Notes: generated by a model not told the origin, from the sequence alone. A stretch of DNA of 64,000 nucleotides from Paraburkholderia humisilvae (GCF_902859855.1 NZ_CADIKH010000003.1:1-64000); one strand, 5' to 3'. Positions 53,870 to 63,901 are shown, numbered from the stretch's first letter. Made by a program: numbers and translations.

Positions 53870-53890
53870 ATATATCACTTTGTGATATAT
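53870..53890. promoter_or_regulatory. Stress-module operator, copy 3 (before MarR and ClC)
   Basis: Perfect inverted repeat of ATATATCAC and GTGATATAT with a 3-nt spacer, 38 bp before the MarR start at 53928. It is the best copy of a motif also found at 51382 and 52527. Confidence 0.75.
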
Positions 53891-53927
53891 TTTGATTTGC
53901 CCTTATCCGATCCCCGACGAACCCCGT

Positions 53928-54341
53928 ATGAAGACCCTCGCACGCGAGTTGAGCAAGGCTGACTTCGAGCAGCTATCGGAATTCCGCTATCAGATGCGGC
54001 GTTTCGAGCGTTTTTCCGAGCAGGCCGCGCAAGGCGAAGGCATCACGCCGCTGCAATACCTGCTGCTACTGCATATCAAAGGCTATCCGGACCGCGCATG
54101 GGCGACCATCGGCGAGCTTGCGGAGCGGCTGCAGGCACAGCACCACGGCGTGGTCGCACTGGTGTCGCGCTGCGAAGTGCTCGGGCTCGTCGAGCGCCGC
54201 GTCAGCGAGATCGATCGCCGGCAAGTGGAAGTTCATTTGCTCAAGGCCGGTGAGCGCGTCCTCGCACGTCTTGCCGAACTGCATCGCGCCGAACTGCGAT
54301 CGCTCAAGGGCGCCTTCACGATTCCGCACATCGATTTGTAA
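53928..54341 (+). CDS. MarR-family regulator of the stress/ion-channel module
   Basis: The 137-residue protein uses the ATG at 53928 (MKTLARELSKADFEQLSEFR). It has the winged helix TIGELAERLQAQHHGVVALVSRCEVLGLVERRVSEIDRRQ, as in small MarR/PadR-like proteins. It lies 5 bp before the ClC gene and right after a perfect palindrome, so it probably represses itself and ClC, and by the shared sites also usp and HPP-CBS. Confidence 0.85.
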   Translation: MKTLARELSKADFEQLSEFRYQMRRFERFSEQAAQGEGITPLQYLLLLHIKGYPDRAWATIGELAERLQAQHHGVVALVSRCEVLGLVERRVSEIDRRQVEVHLLKAGERVLARLAELHRAELRSLKGAFTIPHIDL

Positions 54342-54346
54342 ACATC

Positions 54347-56233
54347 ATGAGTCTCGACGATCACAAGCGCGATTTCTCCAGCAACGCCCGACTGCCCGGC
54401 ATTTCCGCGCTTGCCGTGGTCATCGGGATGCTCAGCACGCTCGCCGCATTCGTGCTGTTGAATCTGATCCACCTGTTCACGAACCTGTTCTTCTACGGCA
54501 GCTTTTCGTTTGTGGACCGTTCACCGGCGCTCAACACACTCGGCCCGTGGGTCGTGCTGATCCCGGTCGCCGGCGGCCTGATCGTCGGCCTGATGGCACG
54601 CTACGGCTCCGAGAAAATTCGCGGCCACGGTATCCCGGAGGCGATCGAGGCCATTCTGTTCGGCAAAAGCCGGATGTCGCCGAAAGTCGCCGTATTGAAG
54701 CCACTGTCGTCGGGCATCGTGATCGGCAGCGGCGGCCCGTTCGGCGCGGAAGGTCCGATCATCATGACGGGCGGTGCGCTCGGTTCGTTGCTCGCGCAAT
54801 GTTTCAAGGTCACCGCGGCCGAGCGCAAGACGCTGCTGGTCGCCGGCGCGGCGGCCGGCATGACCGCGGTGTTCGGTACGCCGGTCGCGGCCGTGCTGCT
54901 TGCGGTCGAACTGTTGCTGTTCGAATGGCGCCCGCGCAGTTTCTTGCCGGTCGCGGTCGCGTGTGCGGTGGCCGGCTTCGCGCGCGCGGTGTTCTTCGGC
55001 ACCGCCCCGCTCTTTCCGCTGCAGACAGCGGAGCCGAGCGCGATGTCGCTCGTGTCCTGTGCGGTTGCCGGGCTGTTGTCCGGTGCGCTCGCATCGGGTC
55101 TGTCCACCGCGCTGTATAAAGTCGAAGACCTGTTCGCGCGGCTGCCGCTTCACTGGATGTGGTGGCCCGCGCTCGGCGGCCTCGTGGTCGGTATCGGCGG
55201 GTTTGTCGAACCGCGCGCACTCGGCGTCGGCTATGACGTGATCGGCGACCTGCTGCATCAGCATATCGCGTTGCAGTTCGCGGTCGCGCTTCTGGTCGTG
55301 AAAGCGGTGATGTGGGTCATTGCGCTCGGCTCGGGCACGTCGGGTGGCGTGCTGGCGCCGTTGCTGATGCTCGGCGCCGGGCTCGGCGTGGTGCTCAGTC
55401 ATTTGCTGCCCGGCGGCGAGCCGGCGCTGTGGCCGCTCGTGTGCATGGCGGCCACGCTCGGTGCGACGCTCGGCGCACCGCTCACGGCAATCGTGTTCGC
55501 GTTCGGCCTCACGCATGACGCGAACGCACTTCTGCCGTTGCTCGCGGCCACGCTTGTCGCACACGGCTTCGCGACCGTCGTGATGAAACGTTCAATCATG
55601 ACCGAGAAAATTGCGCGCCGCGGGTATCACATCTACCGCGAGTACGGCGTCGATCCGCTCGAGCGTCACTACGTGGATGAAGTCATGTCGCGCACCGTCG
55701 AAGCGATCGACGCGAACGTCACGGTTCGCGACGCGCTGGCCACCTACTTCGGCACACATCAGAAGCGGCGCGCGTACCCGGTGATCAGTAATGAAAGAGT
55801 ACTCGGGGTGATAGACCGCGCGGCACTGGAACGACTCCGTGAGCTGGCGGCAAGAAACACGGTCGCGGCGGCAACCGCGACCCACGCTACCGCCGCTGCA
55901 AGCGGCGCCGCCACCGGCACGCTGCCCGATCCGCTCGACACGCGCATCGGCGACCTGCTGCAGGACGCGCCGGCCGTCGCTCTGCCGCACGAAACCTGCC
56001 GTCTCGTCGCGACGCGGCTCGCTGTGCATGGGCTCGAGCGCTTGCCGGTGGTTTCAGATCGCAAGTCGCTGCGTCTGATTGGCATCGTGTCGCGCAGCGA
56101 CCTGATCAAACCGTCGCTCGGTCACTTCGAAGAAGAACAGAAGCGCGAGCGCTTCCGTCATATCGGCTTCTGGTCGAACGCGCGCAAGCGGGTGCTCCCC
56201 ACCGCGCGAAAAGAAACGCACTCGTCTAGCTGA
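54347..56233 (+). CDS. ClC-type chloride channel or antiporter with CBS domains
   Basis: The 628-residue protein has a ClC core of about 430 residues with the selectivity motifs GHGIPEAIEAI, GSGGPFGAEGP (gating Glu kept) and SGGVLAPLLMLGAG, and about 18 helices. The C-terminal 190 residues form a CBS pair (VDEVMSRTVEAIDANVTVRD, LAVHGLERLPVVSD). It moves Cl- or other anions, often in exchange for H+. It is co-transcribed with MarR. Confidence 0.93.
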   Translation: MSLDDHKRDFSSNARLPGISALAVVIGMLSTLAAFVLLNLIHLFTNLFFYGSFSFVDRSPALNTLGPWVVLIPVAGGLIVGLMARYGSEKIRGHGIPEAIEAILFGKSRMSPKVAVLKPLSSGIVIGSGGPFGAEGPIIMTGGALGSLLAQCFKVTAAERKTLLVAGAAAGMTAVFGTPVAAVLLAVELLLFEWRPRSFLPVAVACAVAGFARAVFFGTAPLFPLQTAEPSAMSLVSCAVAGLLSGALASGLSTALYKVEDLFARLPLHWMWWPALGGLVVGIGGFVEPRALGVGYDVIGDLLHQHIALQFAVALLVVKAVMWVIALGSGTSGGVLAPLLMLGAGLGVVLSHLLPGGEPALWPLVCMAATLGATLGAPLTAIVFAFGLTHDANALLPLLAATLVAHGFATVVMKRSIMTEKIARRGYHIYREYGVDPLERHYVDEVMSRTVEAIDANVTVRDALATYFGTHQKRRAYPVISNERVLGVIDRAALERLRELAARNTVAAATATHATAAASGAATGTLPDPLDTRIGDLLQDAPAVALPHETCRLVATRLAVHGLERLPVVSDRKSLRLIGIVSRSDLIKPSLGHFEEEQKRERFRHIGFWSNARKRVLPTARKETHSSS

Positions 56234-56274
56234 TCGCGGTTTGCGTCCTCCGCACTCCTGCCGCGCAATGAAAG

Positions 56275-56308
56275 AGGCCCGCTAACGCGACTTCGCGTTA
56301 GCGGGCCT
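56275..56308. terminator. Bidirectional stem-loop between ClC and catalase genes
   Basis: AGGCCCGCTAACGCG and CGCGTTAGCGGGCCT pair perfectly over 15 bp around ACTT. It sits 42 bp after the ClC stop and 30 bp after the catalase stop, so it can end both converging transcripts. Confidence 0.8.
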
Positions 56309-56338
56309 GACCGTCACGCAAGCGGACGCAAGCGCCGT

Positions 56339-57790
56339 TTAGCGTGCCTTCTTGCTCGCCTCAATCGCGGCAAGCGCCTTGCTGACGCCCGCACCGTAGG
56401 CCGGGTCCGCCTTCGTGCAGTGCTCAACGTGCAGACTCTGCACCGCCGCGGTCGTGCCCTGCAGCGCGCGCGCCGTATTATCGAACAGCACCTGCTGCTG
56501 CGCCGGCGACATCTTACGGAACAGCGCACCGGGCTGCGAGAAGTAGTCGTCGTCGACGCGATGGTTCCAGTGATCGGCGGCCCCTTCGATCGACAGCGGC
56601 GGCTCGCGGAAATCCGGCTGCTCCTGCCATTCGCCGACCGTGTTCGGCTCATACGATGCGGTGCCGCCACGGTTGCCGTCGACCCGCATCATGCCGTCGC
56701 GGTGATAGCTGTGCACCGGGCACTTCGGCGCGTTGACCGGAATCTGGTAGTAGTTCGCGCCCAGCCGGTAACGCTGCGCATCGGCATACGAGAACAGACG
56801 CCCTTGCAGCATCTTGTCCGGCGAGAACCCGATGCCCGGCACGACATTCGACGGTGCAAAGCCGGCCTGCTCCGTTTCGGCGAAGAAATTCTCCGGGTTG
56901 CGGTTCAGTTCCACGACGCCGACTTCGATCAGCGGATAGTCCTTCTTCGGCCAGACCTTGGTCAGGTCGAACGGGTTGACATGATATGAGCCCGCTTGCT
57001 TCTCCGGCATGATCTGCACGTACAGCGTCCAGCGCGGGAATTCGCCACGCTCGATCGATTCGTACAGGTCGCGCTGGTTGCTCTCGCGGTCGGTTGCGCA
57101 TACCGCGGCCGCTTCCTGGTCACTCAGGTTCTGAATGCCCTGCTGCGTGCGGAAATGAAACTTCACCCAGAAGCGCTCGTTTTGCGCATTGATAAAGCTG
57201 TACGTGTGGCTGCCGAAGCCGTGCATATGCCGGAAGCTCTTCGGAATGCCGCGGTCGCTCATCACGATCGTCACCTGATGGAATGCTTCGGGCAGTTGCG
57301 TCCAGAAGTCCCATTGGTTTTGCGCGCTGCGCATGCCGGTGCGCGGGTCGCGCTTGATCGCGTGGTTCAGGTCGGGGAATTTCAGCGGGTCGCGGAAAAA
57401 GAACACCGGCGTGTTGTTGCCGACCATATCCCAGTTGCCCTCTTCCGTATAGAACTTCAGCGAGAAGCCGCGGATGTCACGCTCGGCATCCGCCGCGCCG
57501 CGTTCGCCCGCCACCGTCGAGAAGCGCGCGAACATCGGCGTTTTCTTGCCGATCTGCGAGAAGATCTTCGCGCGCGTGTACTTCGTGATGTCGTGCGTCA
57601 CCGTGAACGTGCCATGAGCACCCGCCCCCTTCGCATGCATGCGCCGCTCGGGAATCACTTCGCGCGCAAAGTGCGCGAGCTTCTCGATCAGCCAGACATC
57701 CTGTAACAGCGCCGGGCCGCGCGGGCCTGCGGTCTGGGTGTTCTGATTGTCGACGACGGGGGCGCCGAATGCCGTGGTGAGTTTGCTCAT
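56339..57790 (-). CDS. katA: Catalase (clade 3, haem-containing)
   Basis: The 483-residue protein degrades H2O2. The active-site His is in [13 protein letters not shown], the Asn in [17 protein letters not shown], and the proximal haem Tyr in [17 protein letters not shown]. The length fits small-subunit catalases. AAGGA lies 6 nt before the start. The katA name is family-level. Confidence 0.94.
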   Translation of the reverse strand: MSKLTTAFGAPVVDNQNTQTAGPRGPALLQDVWLIEKLAHFAREVIPERRMHAKGAGAHGTFTVTHDITKYTRAKIFSQIGKKTPMFARFSTVAGERGAADAERDIRGFSLKFYTEEGNWDMVGNNTPVFFFRDPLKFPDLNHAIKRDPRTGMRSAQNQWDFWTQLPEAFHQVTIVMSDRGIPKSFRHMHGFGSHTYSFINAQNERFWVKFHFRTQQGIQNLSDQEAAAVCATDRESNQRDLYESIERGEFPRWTLYVQIMPEKQAGSYHVNPFDLTKVWPKKDYPLIEVGVVELNRNPENFFAETEQAGFAPSNVVPGIGFSPDKMLQGRLFSYADAQRYRLGANYYQIPVNAPKCPVHSYHRDGMMRVDGNRGGTASYEPNTVGEWQEQPDFREPPLSIEGAADHWNHRVDDDYFSQPGALFRKMSPAQQQVLFDNTARALQGTTAAVQSLHVEHCTKADPAYGAGVSKALAAIEASKKAR

Positions 57791-57873
57791 GGGGTTTCCT
57801 TTGGAGTGGCGATCAATATTGACTTCAAAAACATCCAGCTAGTGCCCCGGCGTGATCGACGCCGGCGCCTGGG

Positions 57874-58563
57874 TCAGCCGTGCTGATGCGACGGATCATC
57901 GCAATGCACGCAGCCATGTGCGTCATCAACCCACGCATTGCCGAGGATGATGCTGCAAAAGTTCATGCGTCTGAATTTCGGGTCCTTCAGCGCGAGCACG
58001 TCGTCGTTGACGGTGCCGAACGTCGACTCCGGACGATGCTTCATGCCATCGTTGAACGCGTCGATGATCTGTTCCTTGAAGTTCACCGCGCGCGGGTGCG
58101 CGGCCACCACCTGGCGGCGCTGCTCTTCGCTGAATTCGTTGTAGGCCAGGCCGAGCACATCCATTTCGACGCCGGCCGTCACCAGTTGCACGACCGGCTT
58201 CTTGAACGGCGGAATGCCCGGTGTCGTGTGCAGCGCAATCGCGTCCCAGACAACGTCGACATCCGTTTCAGCGATGCCGTGCGAACGCAGGAAGCTGGCT
58301 GCGGCATTCGCGCCGTCCACTTCGAAGCGGTCCTGCGAATTCCGGTATTTCTGCGTGAGTCCGATATCGTGAAACATGCCGCCGATATACAACAGCTCCG
58401 CGTCGTACTTCAGCTTCTTGCGCTCGCCGGTCAACGCACCGAACAGAAACACACGAGTCGAGTGGTGGAAAAGAAGATCCGATTCGGTATCCCGGATCAG
58501 TTCAGTCGCCTCACGTGCCATTTTGCTGTCGGGGATCTTGATACCGGCGATGGTCTTGCTCAT
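57874..58563 (-). CDS. HD-domain protein, cyanamide hydratase-like
   Basis: The 229-residue protein starts at 58563 (MSKTIAGIKIPDSKMAREAT; GGAG 7 nt upstream). The metal-binding HD motifs are HSTRVFLFGAL, MFHDIGLT and ALHTTPGIP, as in the Ddi/cyanamide hydratase branch. The C-terminus has a His/Cys cluster (HGCVHCDDPSHQHG) that may bind metal. It lies directly upstream of catalase on the same strand, which may mean co-expression. Confidence 0.85.
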   Translation of the reverse strand: MSKTIAGIKIPDSKMAREATELIRDTESDLLFHHSTRVFLFGALTGERKKLKYDAELLYIGGMFHDIGLTQKYRNSQDRFEVDGANAAASFLRSHGIAETDVDVVWDAIALHTTPGIPPFKKPVVQLVTAGVEMDVLGLAYNEFSEEQRRQVVAAHPRAVNFKEQIIDAFNDGMKHRPESTFGTVNDDVLALKDPKFRRMNFCSIILGNAWVDDAHGCVHCDDPSHQHG

Positions 58564-58999
58564 TGCGTTGCTCCAAAGAAGTAGAAGGTCTCCGGTTTGC
58601 CGCTCGCGCATTGCGTCAGTAAGCGGCATACCCTGTCTGGACTACGCAACAAGTTTGGATCGCTGGCCGTTTTCACTCAATGAGTTCGTTCCGTCAAACC
58701 GTGCCAATCACACTGCAAGTTCTGCCATGAGGCCGCTTCAGGCGTCGGCGCGGAGCCAACCGTTGTACGCGCAACGTCATTTGCATATCGAAGCTATAGA
58801 CGCTATCAATGCGCCACTACGTCAGCGTGACAAGCGACGACTGGCGATCCAGCATGATGGACTGGCAGCGTGTCGGTTTTCTGCCATTTTGCACAAGGAT
58901 TATCTGAATTGCACGGTTCTCTGTTTGGCCGTCACGCGTGCAAAGGGGATAAACTGACATCGGCGCAATACAAACAAACCACAACGCACAACCAATAAT
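58564..58999. other. Gene-free region of about 435 bp
   Basis: It separates the HD-domain gene (minus) and the GNAT gene (plus) and must carry both promoters. Open frames lack ribosome sites. No motif found. Confidence 0.5.
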
Positions 59000-59527
59000 A
59001 TGGACCAAAAGATAAACGTACGTCGGATCGCTGCGCACGAGGCGACGCACTGCGTCGAGGCGCTCGCCGATGTCCTGATCGACTGTGTGGAAGGTGGCGC
59101 GTCGGTCAGCTTCATGCTGCCGCTGCCGCGCGAGCGCGCGCAGGCGTTCTGGCGCGATGTCGCGCAAAGTGTGATGCGCGGCGAACGTGCACTGCTCGTG
59201 GCCGAGGACTCTACGGGCCGCATCGTCGGCACCGTGCAGATGATCCTCGCGCAGCCCGACAATCAGCCACATCGCGCGGATGTCGCGAAAATGCTGGTGC
59301 GCCGCGAGCTTCGCCGGCGCGGCATCGCGCGACGCCTGATGGACGCGGTCGACATACTCGCGCGCGACGAAGGCAAGACCGTGCTGGTGCTCGATACGGT
59401 CACCGGCTCGGCGGCGGCGCGGCTATACGAACAGGCCGGCTGGCAGAGGGCCGGCGACGTACCGAAGTACGCGCTCATGCCGGATGGCGAATTCTGTTCC
59501 ACGACCTTCTACTACAAGCACCTGTGA
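59000..59527 (+). CDS. GNAT-family N-acetyltransferase
   Basis: The 175-residue protein has an acetyl-CoA-binding pattern VAKMLVRRELRRRGIARRLM and the C-terminal ARLYEQAGWQRAGDVPKYAL. Substrate unknown. The ATG at 59000 lacks a strong ribosome site. Confidence 0.9.
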   Translation: MDQKINVRRIAAHEATHCVEALADVLIDCVEGGASVSFMLPLPRERAQAFWRDVAQSVMRGERALLVAEDSTGRIVGTVQMILAQPDNQPHRADVAKMLVRRELRRRGIARRLMDAVDILARDEGKTVLVLDTVTGSAAARLYEQAGWQRAGDVPKYALMPDGEFCSTTFYYKHL

Positions 59528-59590
59528 AGTACGTCGATGGCCGAAAAGCACATTCCCCTGCTTTTCGGCCCGTGCGGCGCAAAGACCATG

Positions 59591-59950
59591 TCACATATGA
59601 CGCAGCAACGACCCTTGCCGGCTGCGAAAAACCGACCTCAGACGATCGAGCCAACCGCGTGCGGCTTGCGCCCCGAAGTAGTCGCTCGTCACTGAAATTT
59701 CTACGGCACGATCGGCGTCGGTGCTAATGCTGATGCGTTCGCGCTTCGGCAAGCGAAGCACGCCACCGGGTTCGAGCCAGTAGTCGTAATCGCAGTTGGC
59801 GCGGGTCAGCCATACACGCTCGCTGAGCGTGCGCACTTCGGCCCCCGGCGTGCAGTCCCAGTAAAACACCTCGCCAGGTTCGACGGCGAAGTGATAGGTA
59901 ATTTTCGGAAGTCGCACATTCGCTCGGATGTGCTGCGCCAAGTGTTGCAT
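59591..59950 (-). CDS. DUF2917 domain protein
   Basis: The 119-residue beta-rich protein has EPGEVFYWDCTPGAEVRTLS, ERVWLTRANCDYDYWLEPG and GGVLRLPKRERISIS, the pattern of DUF2917 in Burkholderiales. Function unknown. AGGAGGCAAG is its ribosome site. The C-terminal 25 residues are Arg/Ser-rich. Confidence 0.85.
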   Translation of the reverse strand: MQHLAQHIRANVRLPKITYHFAVEPGEVFYWDCTPGAEVRTLSERVWLTRANCDYDYWLEPGGVLRLPKRERISISTDADRAVEISVTSDYFGAQAARGWLDRLRSVFRSRQGSLLRHM

Positions 59951-60263
59951 CTTGCCTCCTTTCTGGCCAGTCGGGCGCGTTCGTTAGCCGGCCCGCCCGC
60001 ATCGGCGAATGCCGTTCTGTCGAACGAGCAGCCTGAAACGCCTCGCGGTATCAACAAAACACCTGACAACCGCGAATATTCCCAGTCCTGAATAACGCGC
60101 GGGCACCGCGCGCCGAACCGGTCAGATCGTGATTGTGGGCGTTACCGGTGTTATCCGTGTGACGTTTGCGGGTGGCGTATGCTTGATTCTGGTGCATCAA
60201 TTGCGCGTAGCACGGCGCTTGCTGCCTGTGACATCACAAACGATCCGGAGGAGGCACGAGCAA
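59951..60263. other. Gene-free region between divergent genes
   Basis: About 310 bp holding the two promoters of the DUF2917 gene and the gene at 60264. CGGAGGAGG just before 60264 is a ribosome site. Nothing else identified. Confidence 0.5.
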
Positions 60264-61217
60264 ATGAACTTATTTGCGCAACGGACGAATGGGCGCGTAC
60301 CGTTCACCCGCACGGTCACCGTCACGGTCGCGGCAATGCGAATGCTCGCTGCGCTAGTTGCGCTCGTGCTCGCCTGCATCGCGCCGCTCACGCCATCATT
60401 CGCAGCGGACAATCCGGCCGCCGCGCTGCGCGACAAATATCAGAGCCTCGCGCCGCAACTGGCCAATAATCCGTTTCATCGTCCGCTTTATCTCGATTCG
60501 ACGGAAGCTTCGAACCTGCTGAAGGGCAGCATCTATGCGGTCATCAATTATCCGTTCGCTACCGTCAGCGGCGCTTTAAACGATCCGGCGAGCGGTCCGG
60601 CCAACTGGTGCGACGTGCTGATCCTGCATCTGAACATCAAGTATTGCCACGCGACAACGGACAGCAACGGCAGCACACTCAACGTCAATCTCGGGAAGAA
60701 AGTCGAGGAGAAGCTGTCGTCGACGTTTCGCGTCGCGTTCAACTACCACCCGGACGTCGCCCGTTCCGACTACTTCAGGGTGGACCTGAGCGCGGACACT
60801 GGGCCAATGAGCACGAAGGACTATCACATCGTGCTCGAAGCGGTCGCGCTCGACAGCACGCGCACGTTCATCCACCTGACCTATTCATATGGTTATGGCG
60901 CCGCGGGACGGCTTGCGATGAAAACCTATCTGGCGACCATCGGCAGCGACAAGGTGGGCTTTTCGAAATCAGCCGACAGCGGCGACTATATCGGCGGCGT
61001 GCGCGGCCTCGTCGAGCGCAATACCATGCGCTACTACCTCGCGATCGATGCGTATCTTGCGTCGCTGTCCGCCCCGGCCGGCCAGCAGCTCGACGATCGC
61101 CTGAATCGTTGGTTCGACGCGACTGAACAGTACCCGCGACAGTTGCACGAGGTGGAGAAGGACGACTACATCCAGATGAAACACCACGAGTATCAGCGCC
61201 AGCAGACGGCACAGTAA
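60264..61217 (+). CDS. Secreted protein of unknown function
   Basis: The 317-residue protein starts at 60264 with GGAGGAGG ahead. The signal peptide spans residues about 20-48 (MRMLAALVALVLACIAPLTPSFAA). The mature domain has NPFHRPLYLDSTEASNLLKG, NWCDVLILHLNIKYCHA (possible disulfide) and TYSYGYGAAGRLAMKTYLAT. It looks like a periplasmic or outer-membrane-linked protein; no family named. Confidence 0.75.
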   Translation: MNLFAQRTNGRVPFTRTVTVTVAAMRMLAALVALVLACIAPLTPSFAADNPAAALRDKYQSLAPQLANNPFHRPLYLDSTEASNLLKGSIYAVINYPFATVSGALNDPASGPANWCDVLILHLNIKYCHATTDSNGSTLNVNLGKKVEEKLSSTFRVAFNYHPDVARSDYFRVDLSADTGPMSTKDYHIVLEAVALDSTRTFIHLTYSYGYGAAGRLAMKTYLATIGSDKVGFSKSADSGDYIGGVRGLVERNTMRYYLAIDAYLASLSAPAGQQLDDRLNRWFDATEQYPRQLHEVEKDDYIQMKHHEYQRQQTAQ

Positions 61218-61255
61218 CTCGGCACAGTCACGCGCCACCCCATCACGCGGCGCGC

Positions 61256-61726
61256 TCACGCAAGCGGCGCCGCACCCGGTGATGCGGCAAGCGCACCTGG
61301 CCTGCGCAGCAATTTGTCGACTTCGCCGGCGTGCAGCTCTTCCGCGTAAATCATCTGGCGCGCGTATTCCTCGAGCGCCACCGAGCGGTCCTGCACAAGC
61401 GCGAGCAGCTCGCGATAAAGTTCGAGCGCGATGTTCTCCGCTTCAAGTGACTCGCGCAGAATTGAGCCGATATCGAAGGTGTGCGAATCGAGCAAAGGCC
61501 CGATTTCCAGCGACGGATACGCGCCGAGCGTCGTGATCCACTCACCCGCCTGCTGCGCATGCAGCAGCGATTCGTCCGCCTGTTGTCTGAGCCACTCGAC
61601 AATCGGAATCCGGCCGAAGCCGAACACGAGAAACGAGTAGTGCGTATAGCGCACGACGCCAGCCAGCTCCGATTCGAGAATGTGATTGAGCACGCCCACC
61701 ACGCTCTGCTGATCGAGTTCGGACAT
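61256..61726 (-). CDS. Bacterioferritin-like diiron protein
   Basis: The 156-residue four-helix protein has Glu/His sets in NHILESELAGVVRYTHYSFL, ADESLLHAQQAGEW, ESLEAENIALELYRELL and IYAEELHAGEVDKLL, the ferritin-like diiron arrangement. No clear haem Met is seen, so it may be a non-haem iron store. The start at 61726 is 17 codons inside the longest frame and fits the family. Confidence 0.85.
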   Translation of the reverse strand: MSELDQQSVVGVLNHILESELAGVVRYTHYSFLVFGFGRIPIVEWLRQQADESLLHAQQAGEWITTLGAYPSLEIGPLLDSHTFDIGSILRESLEAENIALELYRELLALVQDRSVALEEYARQMIYAEELHAGEVDKLLRRPGALAASPGAAPLA

Positions 61727-62013
61727 GGTTTCCTCCCCACACGCCGCGCGCGTCGCCGCACACGCAATTGACACACACGCTCAGGCCCAGCCGGGAATTC
61801 GGCCGAAGGCTCTCATAGTGCGCCATGCGAGCGCTGCAGAGCAAGCAGACGGATTTGCGCGCCGCAACACCGCGCGGGCGCGGCGCTGCCCGGCGGCGTC
61901 CGGCATGGGTGCTTCACGCCGGCGCCCGCGGGCCCTGTGCTCGTCGCCGTTGGTTATCTGTCGCGTACCGTGATTTTCCGGGCGATTTCCGCGGCGTTGC
62001 GCGCCTGCTCAGT

Positions 62014-62301
62014 TCAACCTCCGCCGAAGTAGACGTTGCAAAAGCTGATCGGGCCCACGCAATTCATGCTGTTATTGCCGTAGCTGTACCACGGCCATCC
62101 GGTCCGATGTGTGCCACTCGCGGTCATGCCCGCCATGCCGGGTCCCTCTCCGGAGCCACCGCTGCTGGATGCGCTGACTCCCGCGCTCATCGGTTGCGCG
62201 TCCGATGGCTGCGCGCTGGTTGACTGGGCGGACGCGCTCGTGAATACACCGGTCAGCAAGAGCGCAGCCACTGACGTCGTAATCAAGACAAGCCTTCTCA
62301 T
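62014..62301 (-). CDS. Small secreted Ser/Gly-rich protein, unknown
   Basis: The 95-residue protein has a signal peptide ending TSASAQ (MRRLVLITTSVAALLLTGVF) and a Ser/Gly/Met-rich middle. Its Trp/Tyr-rich C-terminus contains two Cys (NSMNCVGPISFCNVYFGGG), possibly a disulfide. GGAGGTGG lies upstream of the start. Confidence 0.65.
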   Translation of the reverse strand: MRRLVLITTSVAALLLTGVFTSASAQSTSAQPSDAQPMSAGVSASSSGGSGEGPGMAGMTASGTHRTGWPWYSYGNNSMNCVGPISFCNVYFGGG

Positions 62302-62655
62302 TTCCACCTCCTTGCCAAAGCAGAACGTGACAAGTCCGGCAAGCCGCACCCGTCACTTCGAAACTTAGTCCGAAAAAGCAGGCCCGGCAGTTAACATTCG
62401 CTGCGTCATTTCAAATCTGCACGGACATGTGTGTTGACGTTCGCGATCGGTTCTTTCGCTTGCGAAATCGCAAGGCGAACGATTGCGTTCAGCTTGTCGC
62501 GTTTTCGTCGGTCGGCGTGTGGAAACGCGCGATGTCCGCCAATGCGATGGCGTCGGAAGCGGTTATCTCATTCGTAACCGGACTGTTTCGTCGCGTGCGC
62601 GAAAGAAATGCGTCAGCACGCGTGCAGCGTGCGGGATATCCATCGGCAGCAACGT
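62302..62655. other. Gene-free region
   Basis: About 350 bp between two minus-strand genes. No supported ORF or motif. Confidence 0.45.
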
Positions 62656-63045
62656 TTATTGAGTTTGCTCGGAGCCGAGGATCGATTGCAGGCACCGCAT
62701 GAACTCCGCGGCATCGACCGGCTTGTGAAGGAAGAAGCGCGCGCCGTTTTCGCTCGCGCGACGTTTCGCCGCGTCGGACGGAAACGCGGTCACGAAAACG
62801 ATCGGCAGCGGATTGCCGCTTCCGACGAGGTGCGCCTGCAACTCGAGACCGTTCATGCCGGGCATCTGGATATCGCAGACGACACATGCCGTATGCACGA
62901 ATCCAGGTGAGCGCAGGAACGCCTCAGCCGATGCGTAGGCCTGCACACACCAGCCCAACGAGCGGATCAGGCTGGCGGTCGCGAGCCTGACCGACTCGTC
63001 GTCGTCTACGATCGAAACAATGGGAGCATTGGGCAAGCTGCACAT
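62656..63045 (-). CDS. Single-domain response regulator (receiver)
   Basis: The 129-residue protein is one REC domain: acidic pair in SIVDDDESVRLA, phospho-acceptor Asp in CVVCDIQMPGMNGLEL, Thr in IVFVTAFP and Lys in FLHKPVDAAEF. It is closest to FixJ-type receivers but has no output domain. No histidine kinase is adjacent, so it may act as a phosphate shuttle or protein partner. Confidence 0.9.
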   Translation of the reverse strand: MCSLPNAPIVSIVDDDESVRLATASLIRSLGWCVQAYASAEAFLRSPGFVHTACVVCDIQMPGMNGLELQAHLVGSGNPLPIVFVTAFPSDAAKRRASENGARFFLHKPVDAAEFMRCLQSILGSEQTQ

Positions 63046-63584
63046 CCTTCACGAGGATTGACGAAGGGCCTGATCTCACGCCCTTTGACACATGGAATTC
63101 AATCTATCTGCAAGGGTTTTTAGCGTAAATCATATGTAAGTATGAAGCCCATGATGTATCGGTTATAGACACGGCATCGTTAAGCGTACTGGCTGCATCT
63201 ACACACCGCTCGGCCTGATCCTTCCGCGCAAGAATGCGACCGATTTCGAATCGCCATCGATCGCTCGCATCGATGGTGGCGCACAACAGCGTGATGCATC
63301 TCGCAACCCCACACGCCGCATAAAGCACGCGGCGAGCAGCACTAAATAGCAAAAAACGTGCGTCTGGAATAAACGACCGGCTTCCTCGGTTAACGCACAT
63401 ACACGCGACGCGAACGACATGGAGATACGGCATAAACAAGCGAGCAGCTACAGACAAACATCACGTGTAAGCGTTGCTTGCGCCACGGGTGCACACCGGC
63501 ATTGATCGTTTACCGCTTGTTACACCGCAACGCATATCGCTATCCCTTTGATCGGACACATCAACACAGCTACGGGAACGCAAT
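63046..63584. other. Gene-free region of about 540 bp
   Basis: No ORF with a credible ribosome site or product. It presumably carries the promoters of the receiver gene (minus) and of the small gene at 63585. Confidence 0.5.
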
Positions 63585-63860
63585 ATGAAAAATGCCTTCG
63601 ACGCCACTGTCCGCCTGGCTATCGCACGCTATAGACAATCGCTGATGCGCGAAGCTGCGTCACATCATATGGACTGGTCGACACGGGCATCGTACCGGAA
63701 CGACCTTTCGAATGAGGGGCGCTTGAACAACATTGTCAAGTTTCGCAGCATCGACCAAGAAGGCTTTTTGTTCGGCGCACTGATCCGTTCAGCGATCAGG
63801 CCGACGGCTGCGCGAACAACTGTAGGCGAACTACACGCTGCGCACCGACATCGCTTTTGA
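63585..63860 (+). CDS. Possible small protein, unknown
   Basis: The 91-residue frame starts at 63585 with GGGAACG upstream and is followed 41 bp after its stop by a strong terminator. It starts MKNAFDATVRLAIARYRQSL and is hydrophilic, with no membrane helix. It is unfamiliar; the terminator supports a real transcription unit. Confidence 0.45.
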   Translation: MKNAFDATVRLAIARYRQSLMREAASHHMDWSTRASYRNDLSNEGRLNNIVKFRSIDQEGFLFGALIRSAIRPTAARTTVGELHAAHRHRF

Positions 63861-63901
63861 ACCGGACATTCTCCCAGGGACCGTACCGTGGTCCCCTTTG
63901 T

